A DNA stretch of 64,000 nt. Source: Bradyrhizobium sp. RP6 (lineage in GTDB: Bacteria > Pseudomonadota > Alphaproteobacteria > Rhizobiales > Xanthobacteraceae). Positions 9,548 through 17,993 of the stretch are shown here, in pieces; within the stretch, counting starts at the first letter, position 1; each line of letters starts with the position of its first letter. The position numbers and the translations under genes were made by a program. A model generated the notes under the pieces. It was given only the letters and a program-made list of their open reading frames with translations, made no database searches and was not told the origin of the DNA. The stretch lies in assembly GCF_003837805.1 (NCBI RefSeq), contig NZ_RQIT01000022.1, positions 1-64,000 on the forward strand, given 5' to 3'.

Positions 9548-11470
9548 ATGACTTCGCGCTCCAAGACCGCTCTCTCGAAATCTGCACTCCGCAAGCCAGC
9601 CACCAAGAAATCAGCCGCCAAGAAATCCGCTGCCAAGAAATCCGCCGCCAAGAAAAAACCCTCCAGGCCTTCGCCCGCAAACCCTGCGAGCAAGACGGGC
9701 AAGATTCCGGAGTGGAACCTCGCCGATCTCTATTCCGGGATCGACGCGCCGGAAGTGGCGCGCGATCTCGAAAAATTAGATGCCGACTGCGTCGCCTTCG
9801 AGACGGACTACAAGGGCAAGCTGGCGACAGGGACAGCAAACGAAGATGGCGGAAAATGGCTCGCTGAAGCCGTGCGACGCTATGAGGCGATCGATGACCT
9901 CGCCGGCCGTCTCGGCTCCTATGCCGGCCTCGTCCATGCCGGCGACAGCGTGGACCCTGCGATTTCAAAGTTTTACGGGGACGTGTCCGAGCGCCTGACG
10001 GCGGCGTCCACGCATCTGTTGTTCTTCGCGCTCGAGCTCAATCGGATCGATGACGATATTTTGAACCGCGCGATGCAGGCCGCCGAGCTCGCGCATTATC
10101 GTCCCTGGATCGAGGATTTGCGCAAGGAGAAGCCGTACCAGCTCGACGACAAGCTCGAGCAGCTCTTCCTGGAGAAGGCGCAGACCGGCTATTCCGCCTT
10201 CAACCGGCTGTTCGATCAGACGATCTCCGGCCTGCGCTTCAAGGTCGGCTCCAAGGAGCTCGCGATCGAGCCGACGCTCAACCTGCTGCAGGACCGCGAC
10301 GGCGCCAAGCGCAAGAGCGCGGCGGAGGCGCTGGCGAAGACCTTCAAGGCCAATGAGCGCACCTTTGCGCTGATCACCAACACGCTGGCCAAGGACAAGG
10401 ACATCTCCGACCGCTGGCGCGGCTTCAAGGACGTCGCGGATTCCCGCCACCTGAACAACCGCGTCGAGCGCGAGGTCGTCGACGCGCTGGTTGCCTCGGT
10501 GCGCGCGGCCTATCCGAAGCTGTCGCACCGCTATTACGCGCTGAAGGCGAAGTGGTTCGGCAAGAAGCGGCTGGCCTATTGGGACCGCAACGCGCCGCTG
10601 CCGTTTGCAGCGACCGACGTCATTGCCTGGCCGGAGGCGCGAAGCATGGTGCTGACGGCCTATCGAAGCTTCTCGCCCAAGATGGCCGACATCGCCGAGC
10701 GCTTCTTCACCGATCGCTGGATTGACGCGCCTGTGCGGCCGGGCAAGGTGCCGGGGGCGTTCTCGCATCCGACCACGCCGTCGGCGCACCCCTACGTGCT
10801 GATGAACTACCAGGGCAAGCCGCGCGACGTGATGACGCTCGCGCATGAGCTTGGCCATGGCGTCCATCAGGTGCTCGCCGCGAAGAACGGCGCGCTGATG
10901 GCGCCGACGCCGTTGACGCTGGCGGAGACCGCGAGCGTGTTCGGCGAGATGTTGACCTTCCGGCGGCTGCTGGCCCAGACCAAGAACGCCAAGCAGCGGC
11001 AGGCGCTGCTCGCCGGCAAGGTCGAGGACATGATCAACACCGTGGTGCGGCAGATCGCGTTCTATTCCTTCGAGCGGGCGGTCCATACCGAACGCAAGAA
11101 TGGCGAGCTCACCGCGACGCGGCTCGGCGAGATCTGGCTGTCGGTGCAGGGCGAGAGCTTAGGGCCCGCGATTGAGATCAAGGCGGGCTACGAGAACTAC
11201 TGGATGTACATCCCGCACTTCATCCACTCGCCGTTCTACGTCTACGCCTACGCATTCGGTGACTGCCTCGTGAACTCGCTCTACGCCGTCTACGAGAATG
11301 CGGCCGAAGGCTTTGCGGAGCGCTATCTCGACATGCTCGCCGCCGGTGGAACCAAGCACTATTCCGAGCTGTTGCGGCCGTTCGGGCTGGATGCCAAGGA
11401 CCCCAAGTTCTGGGACGGCGGGCTCAGCGTCATTGCCGGGATGATCGACGAGCTGGAGGCGATGGGCTGA
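9548..11470 (+). CDS. M3-family oligoendopeptidase (PepF-like) with Lys/Ala-rich N-terminus
   Basis: 640 residues. The zinc-metallopeptidase motif HELGHGVHQ begins at H433, with the third-ligand Glu region downstream (LAETASVFGEM). This is the M3 oligopeptidase pattern; PepF-type enzymes cut peptides of roughly 7-17 residues in the cytoplasm. The first 45 residues are unusual: KKSAA units repeated three times followed by KKKPSRPSP, a basic tail like histone H1. The main domain starts at IPEWNLADLYSG. If a later start were used the tail would be lost, but no better in-frame start with a ribosome site precedes residue 50. Confidence 0.92.
   Translation: MTSRSKTALSKSALRKPATKKSAAKKSAAKKSAAKKKPSRPSPANPASKTGKIPEWNLADLYSGIDAPEVARDLEKLDADCVAFETDYKGKLATGTANEDGGKWLAEAVRRYEAIDDLAGRLGSYAGLVHAGDSVDPAISKFYGDVSERLTAASTHLLFFALELNRIDDDILNRAMQAAELAHYRPWIEDLRKEKPYQLDDKLEQLFLEKAQTGYSAFNRLFDQTISGLRFKVGSKELAIEPTLNLLQDRDGAKRKSAAEALAKTFKANERTFALITNTLAKDKDISDRWRGFKDVADSRHLNNRVEREVVDALVASVRAAYPKLSHRYYALKAKWFGKKRLAYWDRNAPLPFAATDVIAWPEARSMVLTAYRSFSPKMADIAERFFTDRWIDAPVRPGKVPGAFSHPTTPSAHPYVLMNYQGKPRDVMTLAHELGHGVHQVLAAKNGALMAPTPLTLAETASVFGEMLTFRRLLAQTKNAKQRQALLAGKVEDMINTVVRQIAFYSFERAVHTERKNGELTATRLGEIWLSVQGESLGPAIEIKAGYENYWMYIPHFIHSPFYVYAYAFGDCLVNSLYAVYENAAEGFAERYLDMLAAGGTKHYSELLRPFGLDAKDPKFWDGGLSVIAGMIDELEAMG
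9605..9649 (+). repeat. Three tandem 15-bp repeats encoding KKSAA
   Basis: Units AAGAAATCAGCCGCC, AAGAAATCCGCTGCC and AAGAAATCCGCCGCC follow directly in the reading frame of the M3 peptidase. They differ only at single positions, as expected for a slippage-prone coding repeat. Confidence 0.9.
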
Positions 11471-11536
11471 GGTGCCCGGGGCGCTTTTGGGGGCGGGGCG
11501 CACGTAAAACATTTGTTGAACTAAGGCTTCGGCGAT

Positions 11537-11554
11537 GTTATACATATGTATAAC
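11537..11554. promoter_or_regulatory. Perfect 18-bp palindrome, candidate operator of the toxin-antitoxin operon
   Basis: GTTATACATATGTATAAC reads the same on both strands and lies 17 bases before the antitoxin ATG, in an AT-rich island in otherwise GC-rich DNA. The position fits a core promoter overlapped by the binding site of the AbrB/MazE-type antitoxin, the usual autoregulation of such operons. That the antitoxin binds here is inference. Confidence 0.7.
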
Positions 11555-11571
11555 GCGCTGGAGCCCATGCC

Positions 11572-11796
11572 ATGAAGATCGAGATCAAGAAGATTGGCAA
11601 TTCCGACGGACTACTGCTGCCCCGTGAATTGATGCAGCGGCTCGATCTCAAGCGCGGACAGCAATTGCACGTCGTGGAATTACCCGGCGGTGGTTTTCAG
11701 TTGCTGCCTTACGATCCCGACTTCGAGCGGACGATGGAGATCGCCGACGAGGTGATGGACAAGTATCGCGACACGCTCGCGGCGCTTGCGAAATAG
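11572..11796 (+). CDS. AbrB/MazE/SpoVT-family antitoxin
   Basis: 74 residues. The N-terminal swapped-hairpin DNA-binding domain is clear (MKIEIKKIGNSDGLLLPREL, then LDLKRGQQLHVVELPGGGFQL). The C-terminal helix (DFERTMEIADEVMDKYRDTLAALAK) is the expected toxin-binding part. It is followed after 11 bases by a Doc-type toxin, so it most likely neutralises that toxin and represses the operon through the palindrome just upstream. Confidence 0.9.
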   Translation: MKIEIKKIGNSDGLLLPRELMQRLDLKRGQQLHVVELPGGGFQLLPYDPDFERTMEIADEVMDKYRDTLAALAK

Positions 11797-11807
11797 TCGG
11801 CCATGCA

Positions 11808-12203
11808 ATGAGCGATCCCCAGGAGCCGCTCTGGATCACCTACGAACAGGCTGTCGCCATTCACGGTCGCCAACTCCGGCGCTTCGGTGGTGCGCCGGGA
11901 TTGCGTGATGAAGGCATGTTGCGGTCGGCGCTGGAACGGCCGACCAACAAATGGCGCTATGAGCAGGCGCCGATGGACGAACTCGCTGCAGCATATGCAT
12001 TCGGCCTTGCGAAAAATCACGCATTCGTCGACGGAAACAAGCGCATCGCCTTCATGGCATTGATGGTCTTTCTGCACAAGAATGGCGTGGCCTTCAGTCC
12101 CGATCCGGCGGAAGCGACGACCATCATCCTCTCTCTCGCTGCTGGCGAAGTCAGCGAGGAGAGCCTCGCGCGCTGGATCCGCGACAATCTGGATTCCAAA
12201 TGA
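11808..12203 (+). CDS. doc: Doc-type (death-on-curing, Fic fold) toxin
   Basis: 131 residues. The Fic/Doc core motif HAFVDGNKR starts at H71 and is intact, and the N-terminal Doc signature ITYEQAVAIHGRQLRRFGGAPGLRDEG is present. P1 Doc phosphorylates elongation factor EF-Tu and so stops translation; Doc homologues of this length are expected to act alike. An out-of-frame ATG at 11803 would give a two-residue peptide, so the start at 11808 is used. The partner here is an AbrB/MazE-type protein rather than the Phd type of phage P1. Confidence 0.92.
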   Translation: MSDPQEPLWITYEQAVAIHGRQLRRFGGAPGLRDEGMLRSALERPTNKWRYEQAPMDELAAAYAFGLAKNHAFVDGNKRIAFMALMVFLHKNGVAFSPDPAEATTIILSLAAGEVSEESLARWIRDNLDSK

Positions 12204-12300
12204 CCCGATTTGCGGGAAAACCCTGCTTTGGTGCCGTTGCCCTGCTCAAATCTTTCAGGTATCCCAGCCCGAGAATTCGACTTTCGACTGGGGACATTCC

Positions 12301-12453
12301 ATGGCTGACCATAGCGAAGTGGCGTACACCACCGCCGACGGCAACGACTATGTTGCCCACGAGCAGACCTATGAGGGCTTCATCAAACTGGTGAAGTACG
12401 GCACGGCCTCGGTCGCGCTCATCGTGATCCTGATGGCGATCTTCCTCACCTGA
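12301..12453 (+). CDS. aa3-type cytochrome c oxidase subunit IV
   Basis: 50 residues. A short hydrophilic N-terminus (MADHSEVAYTTADGNDYVAHEQTY) precedes one transmembrane helix (VALIVILMAIFLT). This is the small bacterial aa3 oxidase subunit IV family of alphaproteobacteria, which sits beside subunits I-III in the inner membrane. The catalytic subunits are not in this window. It precedes the pnt operon by 137 bases on the same strand, an arrangement linking two inner-membrane energy systems. Confidence 0.88.
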   Translation: MADHSEVAYTTADGNDYVAHEQTYEGFIKLVKYGTASVALIVILMAIFLT

Positions 12454-12590
12454 TCCATCGACTGCCGCACCGCCAGCGTCGTCGGTGCCCATAAAATTTG
12501 CATTCAAGCCGGTCCCAAAACCGGTATCCAACGTTGCGGGAGTAACGCTAAGTTCGCGTGCGCGCTTTTTCCCGCGTCGCCGGAGGCCTC

Positions 12591-13721
12591 ATGAAGATTG
12601 CCGTTGCCAAGGAAATCGATCCGTCGGAGCCGCGCGTCGCCGCTTCGCCTGACACGGTGAAGAAGTTCAAAGCGCTGGGCGCCGAGCTTGCCGTCGAGCC
12701 GGGTGCGGGTATCAAGTCGGGCCTGCCGGATTCCGAGTTCACCGCGGCTGGCGCCACCGTCAGTGCCGACGCGCTCAAGGACGCGGACATCATCATCAAG
12801 GTGAAGCGCCCCGAGGCGTCCGAACTCGCGCAGTACAAGCGCGGCGCGCTCGTCATTGCGATCATGGATCCCTACGGCAACGAGGCGGCGCTCAAGACGA
12901 TGGCCGATGCCGGCATCTCCGCATTCGCGATGGAGCTGATGCCGCGCATCACCCGCGCGCAGGTGATGGACGTGCTCTCCTCGCAGGCGAACCTTGCCGG
13001 CTACCGCGCCGTGATCGAGGGCGCCGAGGCCTTCGGCCGCGCCTTCCCGATGATGATGACGGCCGCCGGCACCGTGCCTGCGGCCAAGGTGTTCGTGATG
13101 GGCGTCGGCGTCGCCGGCCTGCAGGCGATCGCGACCGCGCGCCGTCTCGGCGCCGTCGTCACGGCCACGGACGTGCGTCCCGCCACCAAGGAGCAGGTCG
13201 AATCGCTCGGCGCGAAATTCCTCGCGGTCGAGGACGAGGAATTCAAGAACGCGCAGACCGCCGGCGGCTACGCCAAGGAAATGTCCCGGGAGTACCAGGC
13301 CAAGCAGGCCGCGCTCACCGCCGAGCACATCAAGAAGCAGGACATCGTGATCACGACCGCGCTGATTCCGGGCCGGCCGGCGCCGAAGCTCGTCAGCGCC
13401 GACATGGTCAGGTCGATGAAGCCGGGTTCGGTGCTGGTCGATCTCGCCGTGGAGCGCGGCGGCAATGTCGAGGGTGCGAAGCCGGGCGAGGTCGTCGATG
13501 TCGATGGCGTCAAGATCGTCGGCTACACCAACGTCGCCGGCCGAGTCGCGGCTTCGGCTTCCAGCCTCTATGCCCGCAATCTGTTCTCCTTCATCGAGAC
13601 CATGGTCGACAAGAAAGAGAAGAAGCTCGCCGTCAACTGGGACGACGAACTGGTCAAGGCCACTGCGCTGACGAAAGACGGCGCCGTGATCCACCCGAAC
13701 TTCCAGCCCAAATCATCTTAA
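12591..13721 (+). CDS. pntAA: NAD(P) transhydrogenase subunit alpha, part 1
   Basis: 376 residues. This is the soluble NAD(H)-binding dI component: alanine-dehydrogenase-like N-terminus (MKIAVAKEIDPSEPRVAASPDTV), a Rossmann loop VMGVGVAGLQAIATARRLGA and the mobile-loop region GRPAPKLVSADMV. With PntAB and PntB it forms the proton-translocating transhydrogenase that makes NADPH from NADH using the proton gradient. The start ATG follows CGGAGG. The split into three genes matches the Rhodospirillum rubrum arrangement rather than the two-gene E. coli form. Confidence 0.95.
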   Translation: MKIAVAKEIDPSEPRVAASPDTVKKFKALGAELAVEPGAGIKSGLPDSEFTAAGATVSADALKDADIIIKVKRPEASELAQYKRGALVIAIMDPYGNEAALKTMADAGISAFAMELMPRITRAQVMDVLSSQANLAGYRAVIEGAEAFGRAFPMMMTAAGTVPAAKVFVMGVGVAGLQAIATARRLGAVVTATDVRPATKEQVESLGAKFLAVEDEEFKNAQTAGGYAKEMSREYQAKQAALTAEHIKKQDIVITTALIPGRPAPKLVSADMVRSMKPGSVLVDLAVERGGNVEGAKPGEVVDVDGVKIVGYTNVAGRVAASASSLYARNLFSFIETMVDKKEKKLAVNWDDELVKATALTKDGAVIHPNFQPKSS

Positions 13722-13743
13722 ATCGGGTTTAAGGAGAGCCGCC

Positions 13744-14061
13744 ATGGAGCATGCAGCACAGCTCGTCGACCCCTTCATCTTCCAGCTGTCGATCTTCGTC
13801 CTCGCCGTCTTCGTCGGCTATTTCGTCGTCTGGTCGGTGACGCCGGCGCTGCATACGCCGCTGATGAGCGTCACCAACGCGATCTCCTCGGTGATCGTGG
13901 TCGGCGCGCTGCTCGCGGTGGGTGTCGGCATGATTTCGAGCGGCTCGGGCTGGGCGCGCGGCTTCGGCTTCGTCGCGCTCGTCTTCGCCTGCGTGAACAT
14001 TTTCGGCGGCTTCCTTGTCACCCAGCGCATGCTGGCGATGTACAAGAAGAAGTCGAAGTGA
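13744..14061 (+). CDS. pntAB: NAD(P) transhydrogenase subunit alpha, part 2 (membrane)
   Basis: 105 residues with three hydrophobic helices (LSIFVLAVFVGYFVVW, AISSVIVVGALLAVGVGMIS, FGFVALVFACVNIFGGFLV) and the end ...LAMYKKKSK. It is the membrane portion that is fused to PntAA in E. coli. It starts 22 bases after pntAA behind a strong AAGGAGAG ribosome site, so it is co-transcribed. Confidence 0.95.
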   Translation: MEHAAQLVDPFIFQLSIFVLAVFVGYFVVWSVTPALHTPLMSVTNAISSVIVVGALLAVGVGMISSGSGWARGFGFVALVFACVNIFGGFLVTQRMLAMYKKKSK

Positions 14062-14100
14062 GCGGCCACCTCGGGCTGAAGGGATCAATGGGGACCTGAG

Positions 14101-15498
14101 ATGAGCGCCAATCTCTCTGCATTCTTGTATCTCGTGGCGGGGGTGCTGTTCATCCTGTCGCTGCGCGGGCTGTCGAGCCCGGCATCGTCGCGCCAGGGCA
14201 ATCTGTTCGGCATGATCGGCATGGCGATTGCGGTCGCCACCACGCTCGCAAGCCATCCGCCGGCCGACGGCGTCGCGTGGATCCTCGTCATCCTCGCGGT
14301 CGCGATCGGCGGCGGCGTCGGCGCGGTGATCGCCCGCCGCGTGCCGATGACCTCGATGCCGGAACTGGTCGCCGCCTTCCACTCGCTGGTCGGCATGGCC
14401 GCGGTGCTGGTCGCGGCCGGCGCGTTCTACGCGCCCGAGGCCTTCGGCATCGGGACCCCCGGCAACATCCATCCGCAGAGCCTGGTCGAGATGTCGCTCG
14501 GCGTCGCCATCGGCGCGCTGACCTTCACCGGCTCGGTGATCGCGTTCCTGAAGCTGTCGGCGCGCATGAGCGGTGCGCCGATCATCCTGCCGTTCCGCCA
14601 CATCATCAACATCGCGCTGGCTCTGGCGCTGGTGTTCTTCATCGTCGGCCTGGTGCTGTCAGGCAGCGCGTTCGATTTCTGGATGATCGTCATCCTCGCC
14701 CTGGCGCTCGGCGTGCTCATGATCATCCCGATCGGCGGCGCCGACATGCCGGTCGTTATCTCGATGCTGAACTCATATTCCGGCTGGGCCGCGGCCGGCA
14801 TCGGATTCACGCTCGGCAATTCCGCGCTGATCATCACCGGCGCGCTGGTCGGCTCCTCCGGCGCGATCCTGTCCTACATCATGTGCCACGCGATGAACCG
14901 GTCCTTCATCTCGGTCATCCTCGGCGGCTTCGGCGGCGAGACCGCCGCGGCCGGCGGGGGAACCGGCGAACAGAAGCCGGCCAAGCTCGGCTCGGCGGAC
15001 GACGCGGCCTTCATCATGAAGAACGCCTCCAAGGTCATCATCGTGCCCGGCTACGGCATGGCGGTGGCGCAGGCCCAGCACGCGCTGCGCGAGATGGCCG
15101 ACATCCTGAAGAAGGAAGGCGTCGAGGTGAAATACGCCATTCACCCGGTCGCCGGCCGCATGCCCGGCCACATGAACGTGCTGCTCGCCGAGGCCAACGT
15201 GCCCTATGACGAGGTGTTCGAGCTCGAGGACATCAACTCCGAATTCGCACAGGCCGACATCGCCTTCGTGATCGGCGCCAACGACGTCACCAACCCGGCG
15301 GCCGAAGAGGACAAGTCCTCGCCGATCTACGGCATGCCGGTGCTCCAGGTCTGGAAGGCCGGCACCGTGATGTTCATCAAGCGCTCGCTCGCCTCTGGTT
15401 ACGCAGGCATCGACAATCCGCTGTTCTATCGCGACAACACCATGATGCTCCTTGGCGACGCCAAGAAGGTCACCGAGAACATCGTCAAGGCGATGTAG
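14101..15498 (+). CDS. pntB: NAD(P) transhydrogenase subunit beta
   Basis: 465 residues. The N-terminal half carries about eight or nine transmembrane helices. The C-terminal third is the NADP(H)-binding dIII domain, starting near KNASKVIIVPGYGMAVAQAQ, with YAIHPVAGRMPGHMNVLLAEANVPYDEV and VIGANDVTNPAA. Length and motifs are normal for PntB. It is the last gene of the pnt operon, 39 bases after pntAB. Confidence 0.95.
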   Translation: MSANLSAFLYLVAGVLFILSLRGLSSPASSRQGNLFGMIGMAIAVATTLASHPPADGVAWILVILAVAIGGGVGAVIARRVPMTSMPELVAAFHSLVGMAAVLVAAGAFYAPEAFGIGTPGNIHPQSLVEMSLGVAIGALTFTGSVIAFLKLSARMSGAPIILPFRHIINIALALALVFFIVGLVLSGSAFDFWMIVILALALGVLMIIPIGGADMPVVISMLNSYSGWAAAGIGFTLGNSALIITGALVGSSGAILSYIMCHAMNRSFISVILGGFGGETAAAGGGTGEQKPAKLGSADDAAFIMKNASKVIIVPGYGMAVAQAQHALREMADILKKEGVEVKYAIHPVAGRMPGHMNVLLAEANVPYDEVFELEDINSEFAQADIAFVIGANDVTNPAAEEDKSSPIYGMPVLQVWKAGTVMFIKRSLASGYAGIDNPLFYRDNTMMLLGDAKKVTENIVKAM

Positions 15499-15551
15499 CG
15501 CGAGGCACACGGACCGCGGCCATCAACAAGGATTGGCACCGGTCTCATCCC

Positions 15552-15686
15552 ATGCCTCCCAAGGCGACGCGCGAGCAGCGCATCGCATGGCACGCTGCTC
15601 ACAAGGCGGCGTGCGGCTGTCGCGACGTTCCGGCGAGTCTCCGGCCCGATGTCATGAAATTGCTGCGGGGCCGTCGCAAGCCCTAG
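15552..15686 (+). CDS. Small basic protein with a CGC motif (unknown)
   Basis: 44 residues: it begins MPPKATREQRIAWHAAHKAA, then CGCRDVPASLRPDVMKLLRG and ends RRKP. The composition (His and Cys close together, basic ends) and a plausible start make a real small protein likely, but there is no clear ribosome site. H14, H17, C21 and C23 could bind a metal; this is inference. It lies between pntB and a hydrolase gene on the same strand. No family is recognised. Confidence 0.5.
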   Translation: MPPKATREQRIAWHAAHKAACGCRDVPASLRPDVMKLLRGRRKP

Positions 15687-15711
15687 TCTCAGCTGAGGAC
15701 CGGGCCGGGCA

Positions 15712-16512
15712 ATGATGACCATCGTCAAGTGGATCGCCATCCTGCTCGTGACCATCTATCTTGTCGGTCTCGTCGTGCTGTATGTCCGGCAGCGCGAGAT
15801 GCTGTTTCCGATCCCGCCCGTCGGCCGCACCGCACCCGATGCTGCCGGTCTTCCCGAGGCGGAAGAGCATGTGCTGACCACGTCGGACGGCGAGAGAATC
15901 GTCGTCTGGCACGTGCCGGCCAGGCCAGGTCGTCCTGTGATCCTGTACTTCCCCGGCAATGGCGATTTTCTCGCCGGCCGCGTCAGCCGTTTCAAGGCGA
16001 TGACCGCCGACGGCACCGGTCTCGTTGCCCTGTCGTATCGTGGCTATGCCGGCTCGAGCGGGGCACCGAGCGAACGGGGCCTGCTGCGCGACGCCGCAGC
16101 CGCCTACGCTTTCACCACTGCGCGCTATGGAGCGGAACGTATCGTCGTCTGGGGCTTTTCGCTGGGGACGGGCGTGGCGGTGGCGCTCGCATCCGAACTC
16201 CCGATCGGCAGGCTGATCCTGGAGGCGCCTTACACCTCGACGGTCGACATCGCCGCACTGGCATTCCGGTTCGTGCCGGTGCGCCTCCTGATGCGCGACC
16301 AGTTTCGTTCCGACGAACGGATCGCGCGCGTCACGGTGCCGCTGTTGGTGATGCATGGCACCAATGACCTTGTCATTTCGATCATGTTCGGAGAGCGTCT
16401 GTTCGCGCTCGCGCGCGAACCGAAGCAGTTCGTTCGCTTTGCGGGTGGCGGACACGACAATCTCGACGCCTTCGGTGCGGTCGAAAAGGCAAGGCAATTC
16501 ATTGGATCCTAA
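15712..16512 (+). CDS. Membrane-anchored alpha/beta hydrolase (Bem46/ABHD13-like)
   Basis: 266 residues. One N-terminal transmembrane helix (VKWIAILLVTIYLVGLVVLYV) precedes an alpha/beta-hydrolase domain with oxyanion region YFPGNGD, nucleophile S150 in GFSLGTG, acid D219 in HGTNDL and base H248 in GGGHDNLD, so the triad is complete. Substrate unknown; relatives are called Bem46-like serine hydrolases. Its 3' end overlaps the start of the antiporter gene by 11 bases, suggesting translational coupling. Confidence 0.85.
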   Translation: MMTIVKWIAILLVTIYLVGLVVLYVRQREMLFPIPPVGRTAPDAAGLPEAEEHVLTTSDGERIVVWHVPARPGRPVILYFPGNGDFLAGRVSRFKAMTADGTGLVALSYRGYAGSSGAPSERGLLRDAAAAYAFTTARYGAERIVVWGFSLGTGVAVALASELPIGRLILEAPYTSTVDIAALAFRFVPVRLLMRDQFRSDERIARVTVPLLVMHGTNDLVISIMFGERLFALAREPKQFVRFAGGGHDNLDAFGAVEKARQFIGS

Positions 16513-17944
16513 ACGGCTCGTCACGCGGCTCTGGAGCCAGGCCCTCGTCGCCATCCTGACATTGTTGCCTCATCAGGCGTGGGCCGCGACCGGGCTCGAC
16601 GGCGCGGCGATGCGCTGGCCCTATGCGCTGCCCTTTGCCGGCCTGTTGCTGTCGATCGCACTGGGCCCGCTGCTGTTCGCAAAATTCTGGCACCACCATT
16701 ACGGCAAGATCGCCGCGGCCTGGTCGCTGCTGGCGCTCGCCTCGCTCGTCATCTTTGCCGGCGGCATGGCGACGCTGGCGGCGCTCGTTCACGCCGTGCT
16801 GGTCGAATATCTCGGCTTTATCGTGCTGTTGTTCTCGCTCTATGTCGTGGCCGGCGGCGTCCTCATCACCGGGGACATCAAGGCGACGCCGGCGATCAAT
16901 GCCGGCATCCTCGCGCTTGGTACGTTGGGGGCGAGCGTCGTCGGCACCACGGGTGCCGCGATGATCCTGATCCGCCCCTTGATCCGCGCCAACCGGCCGC
17001 GGCGCCACAACACCCATGTCGTCATCTTCTTCATCATCCTGGTGGCCAATGTCGGCGGCGCACTGAGCCCGCTCGGCGATCCCCCGCTCTTCGTCGGCTT
17101 CCTGCACGGCGTCGACTTCTTCTGGACCACGCGGGCCCTCTGGTTGCAGACCGCGATCGTAGCCGGACTGCTGCTCGCGATGTTCGTGGTCGTCGATATC
17201 TGGCGCTTCCGGAGCGAGCCGCCGCCCGACGGTGCCGGCCCCGAGCAGCCGGTGCGCATCCGCGGGCTCGTCAATCTGGTGCTGATTGCGGCCATCGTCG
17301 CCAGTCTGCTGGCCTCGGCGATGTGGAAGCCCGGCATTGCGTTCGACATTCTCGGCACCAGGCTGGAGCTGGAGGACATCGCCCGCAACCTGGTGCTGCT
17401 CGCGATTGCGGCGCTGTCGGTGTGGCTCACGCCGGACGAGCACCGGCAGGCCAACGGCTTCACCTGGGAGCCCATCCGCGAGGTCGCAAAGCTGTTCGCC
17501 GGCATCTTCGTCGCCATCATTCCGGTCATTGCCATGCTCAATGCCGGCCATCACGGTGCGTTCGCCTGGCTGCTGTCTGCGGTGACGGCGCCGGACGGCG
17601 CGCCGCGCGAGGTCGCCTATTTCTGGTTCACCGGCCTGATGTCCGCGCTCCTCGACAATGCTCCGACCTATCTGTTGTTCTTCGAGCTCGCCGGCGGGGA
17701 TGCGCAAGTGCTGATGCATCAGCTCTCCGGCACGCTTGCCTCGATCTCCATGGGGGCGGTCTACATGGGAGCGCTCACCTATATCGGCAACGCGCCGAAC
17801 TTCATGGTCAGCAGCATTGCCAGCGAGAACGGCATCGAGATGCCGAGCTTCTTCGGCTATCTCCTGCGCGCGGGTGTCGTGCTGATCCCCCTGTTCCTGC
17901 TGCTGACGCTGCTGCCGGTGGCGCCGATCCTGCACTGGCATTGA
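16502..17944 (+). CDS. Sodium:proton antiporter / ion transporter-superfamily protein
   Basis: 480 residues from a TTG start inside the end of the hydrolase gene. This start gives a signal-like N-terminus (RLWSQALVAILTLLPHQAWA); an ATG at 16608 would remove it. About a dozen hydrophobic segments follow, with the ion-transporter features GTTGAAMILIRPLIRAN, NVGGALSPLGDPPLFVGFL and SALLDNAPTYLLFFELAGG, the paired motifs of NhaD/CitM-like carriers. It probably exchanges Na+ for H+ in the inner membrane. A Ca2+/H+ exchanger gene follows 49 bases downstream, making a cation-homeostasis cluster. Confidence 0.85.
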   Translation: MDPKRLVTRLWSQALVAILTLLPHQAWAATGLDGAAMRWPYALPFAGLLLSIALGPLLFAKFWHHHYGKIAAAWSLLALASLVIFAGGMATLAALVHAVLVEYLGFIVLLFSLYVVAGGVLITGDIKATPAINAGILALGTLGASVVGTTGAAMILIRPLIRANRPRRHNTHVVIFFIILVANVGGALSPLGDPPLFVGFLHGVDFFWTTRALWLQTAIVAGLLLAMFVVVDIWRFRSEPPPDGAGPEQPVRIRGLVNLVLIAAIVASLLASAMWKPGIAFDILGTRLELEDIARNLVLLAIAALSVWLTPDEHRQANGFTWEPIREVAKLFAGIFVAIIPVIAMLNAGHHGAFAWLLSAVTAPDGAPREVAYFWFTGLMSALLDNAPTYLLFFELAGGDAQVLMHQLSGTLASISMGAVYMGALTYIGNAPNFMVSSIASENGIEMPSFFGYLLRAGVVLIPLFLLLTLLPVAPILHWH

Positions 17945-17993
17945 ATCTCGCTCCTGATTTGCTACTGCTCATTCAAGCAAATGGAAGTGGTGG

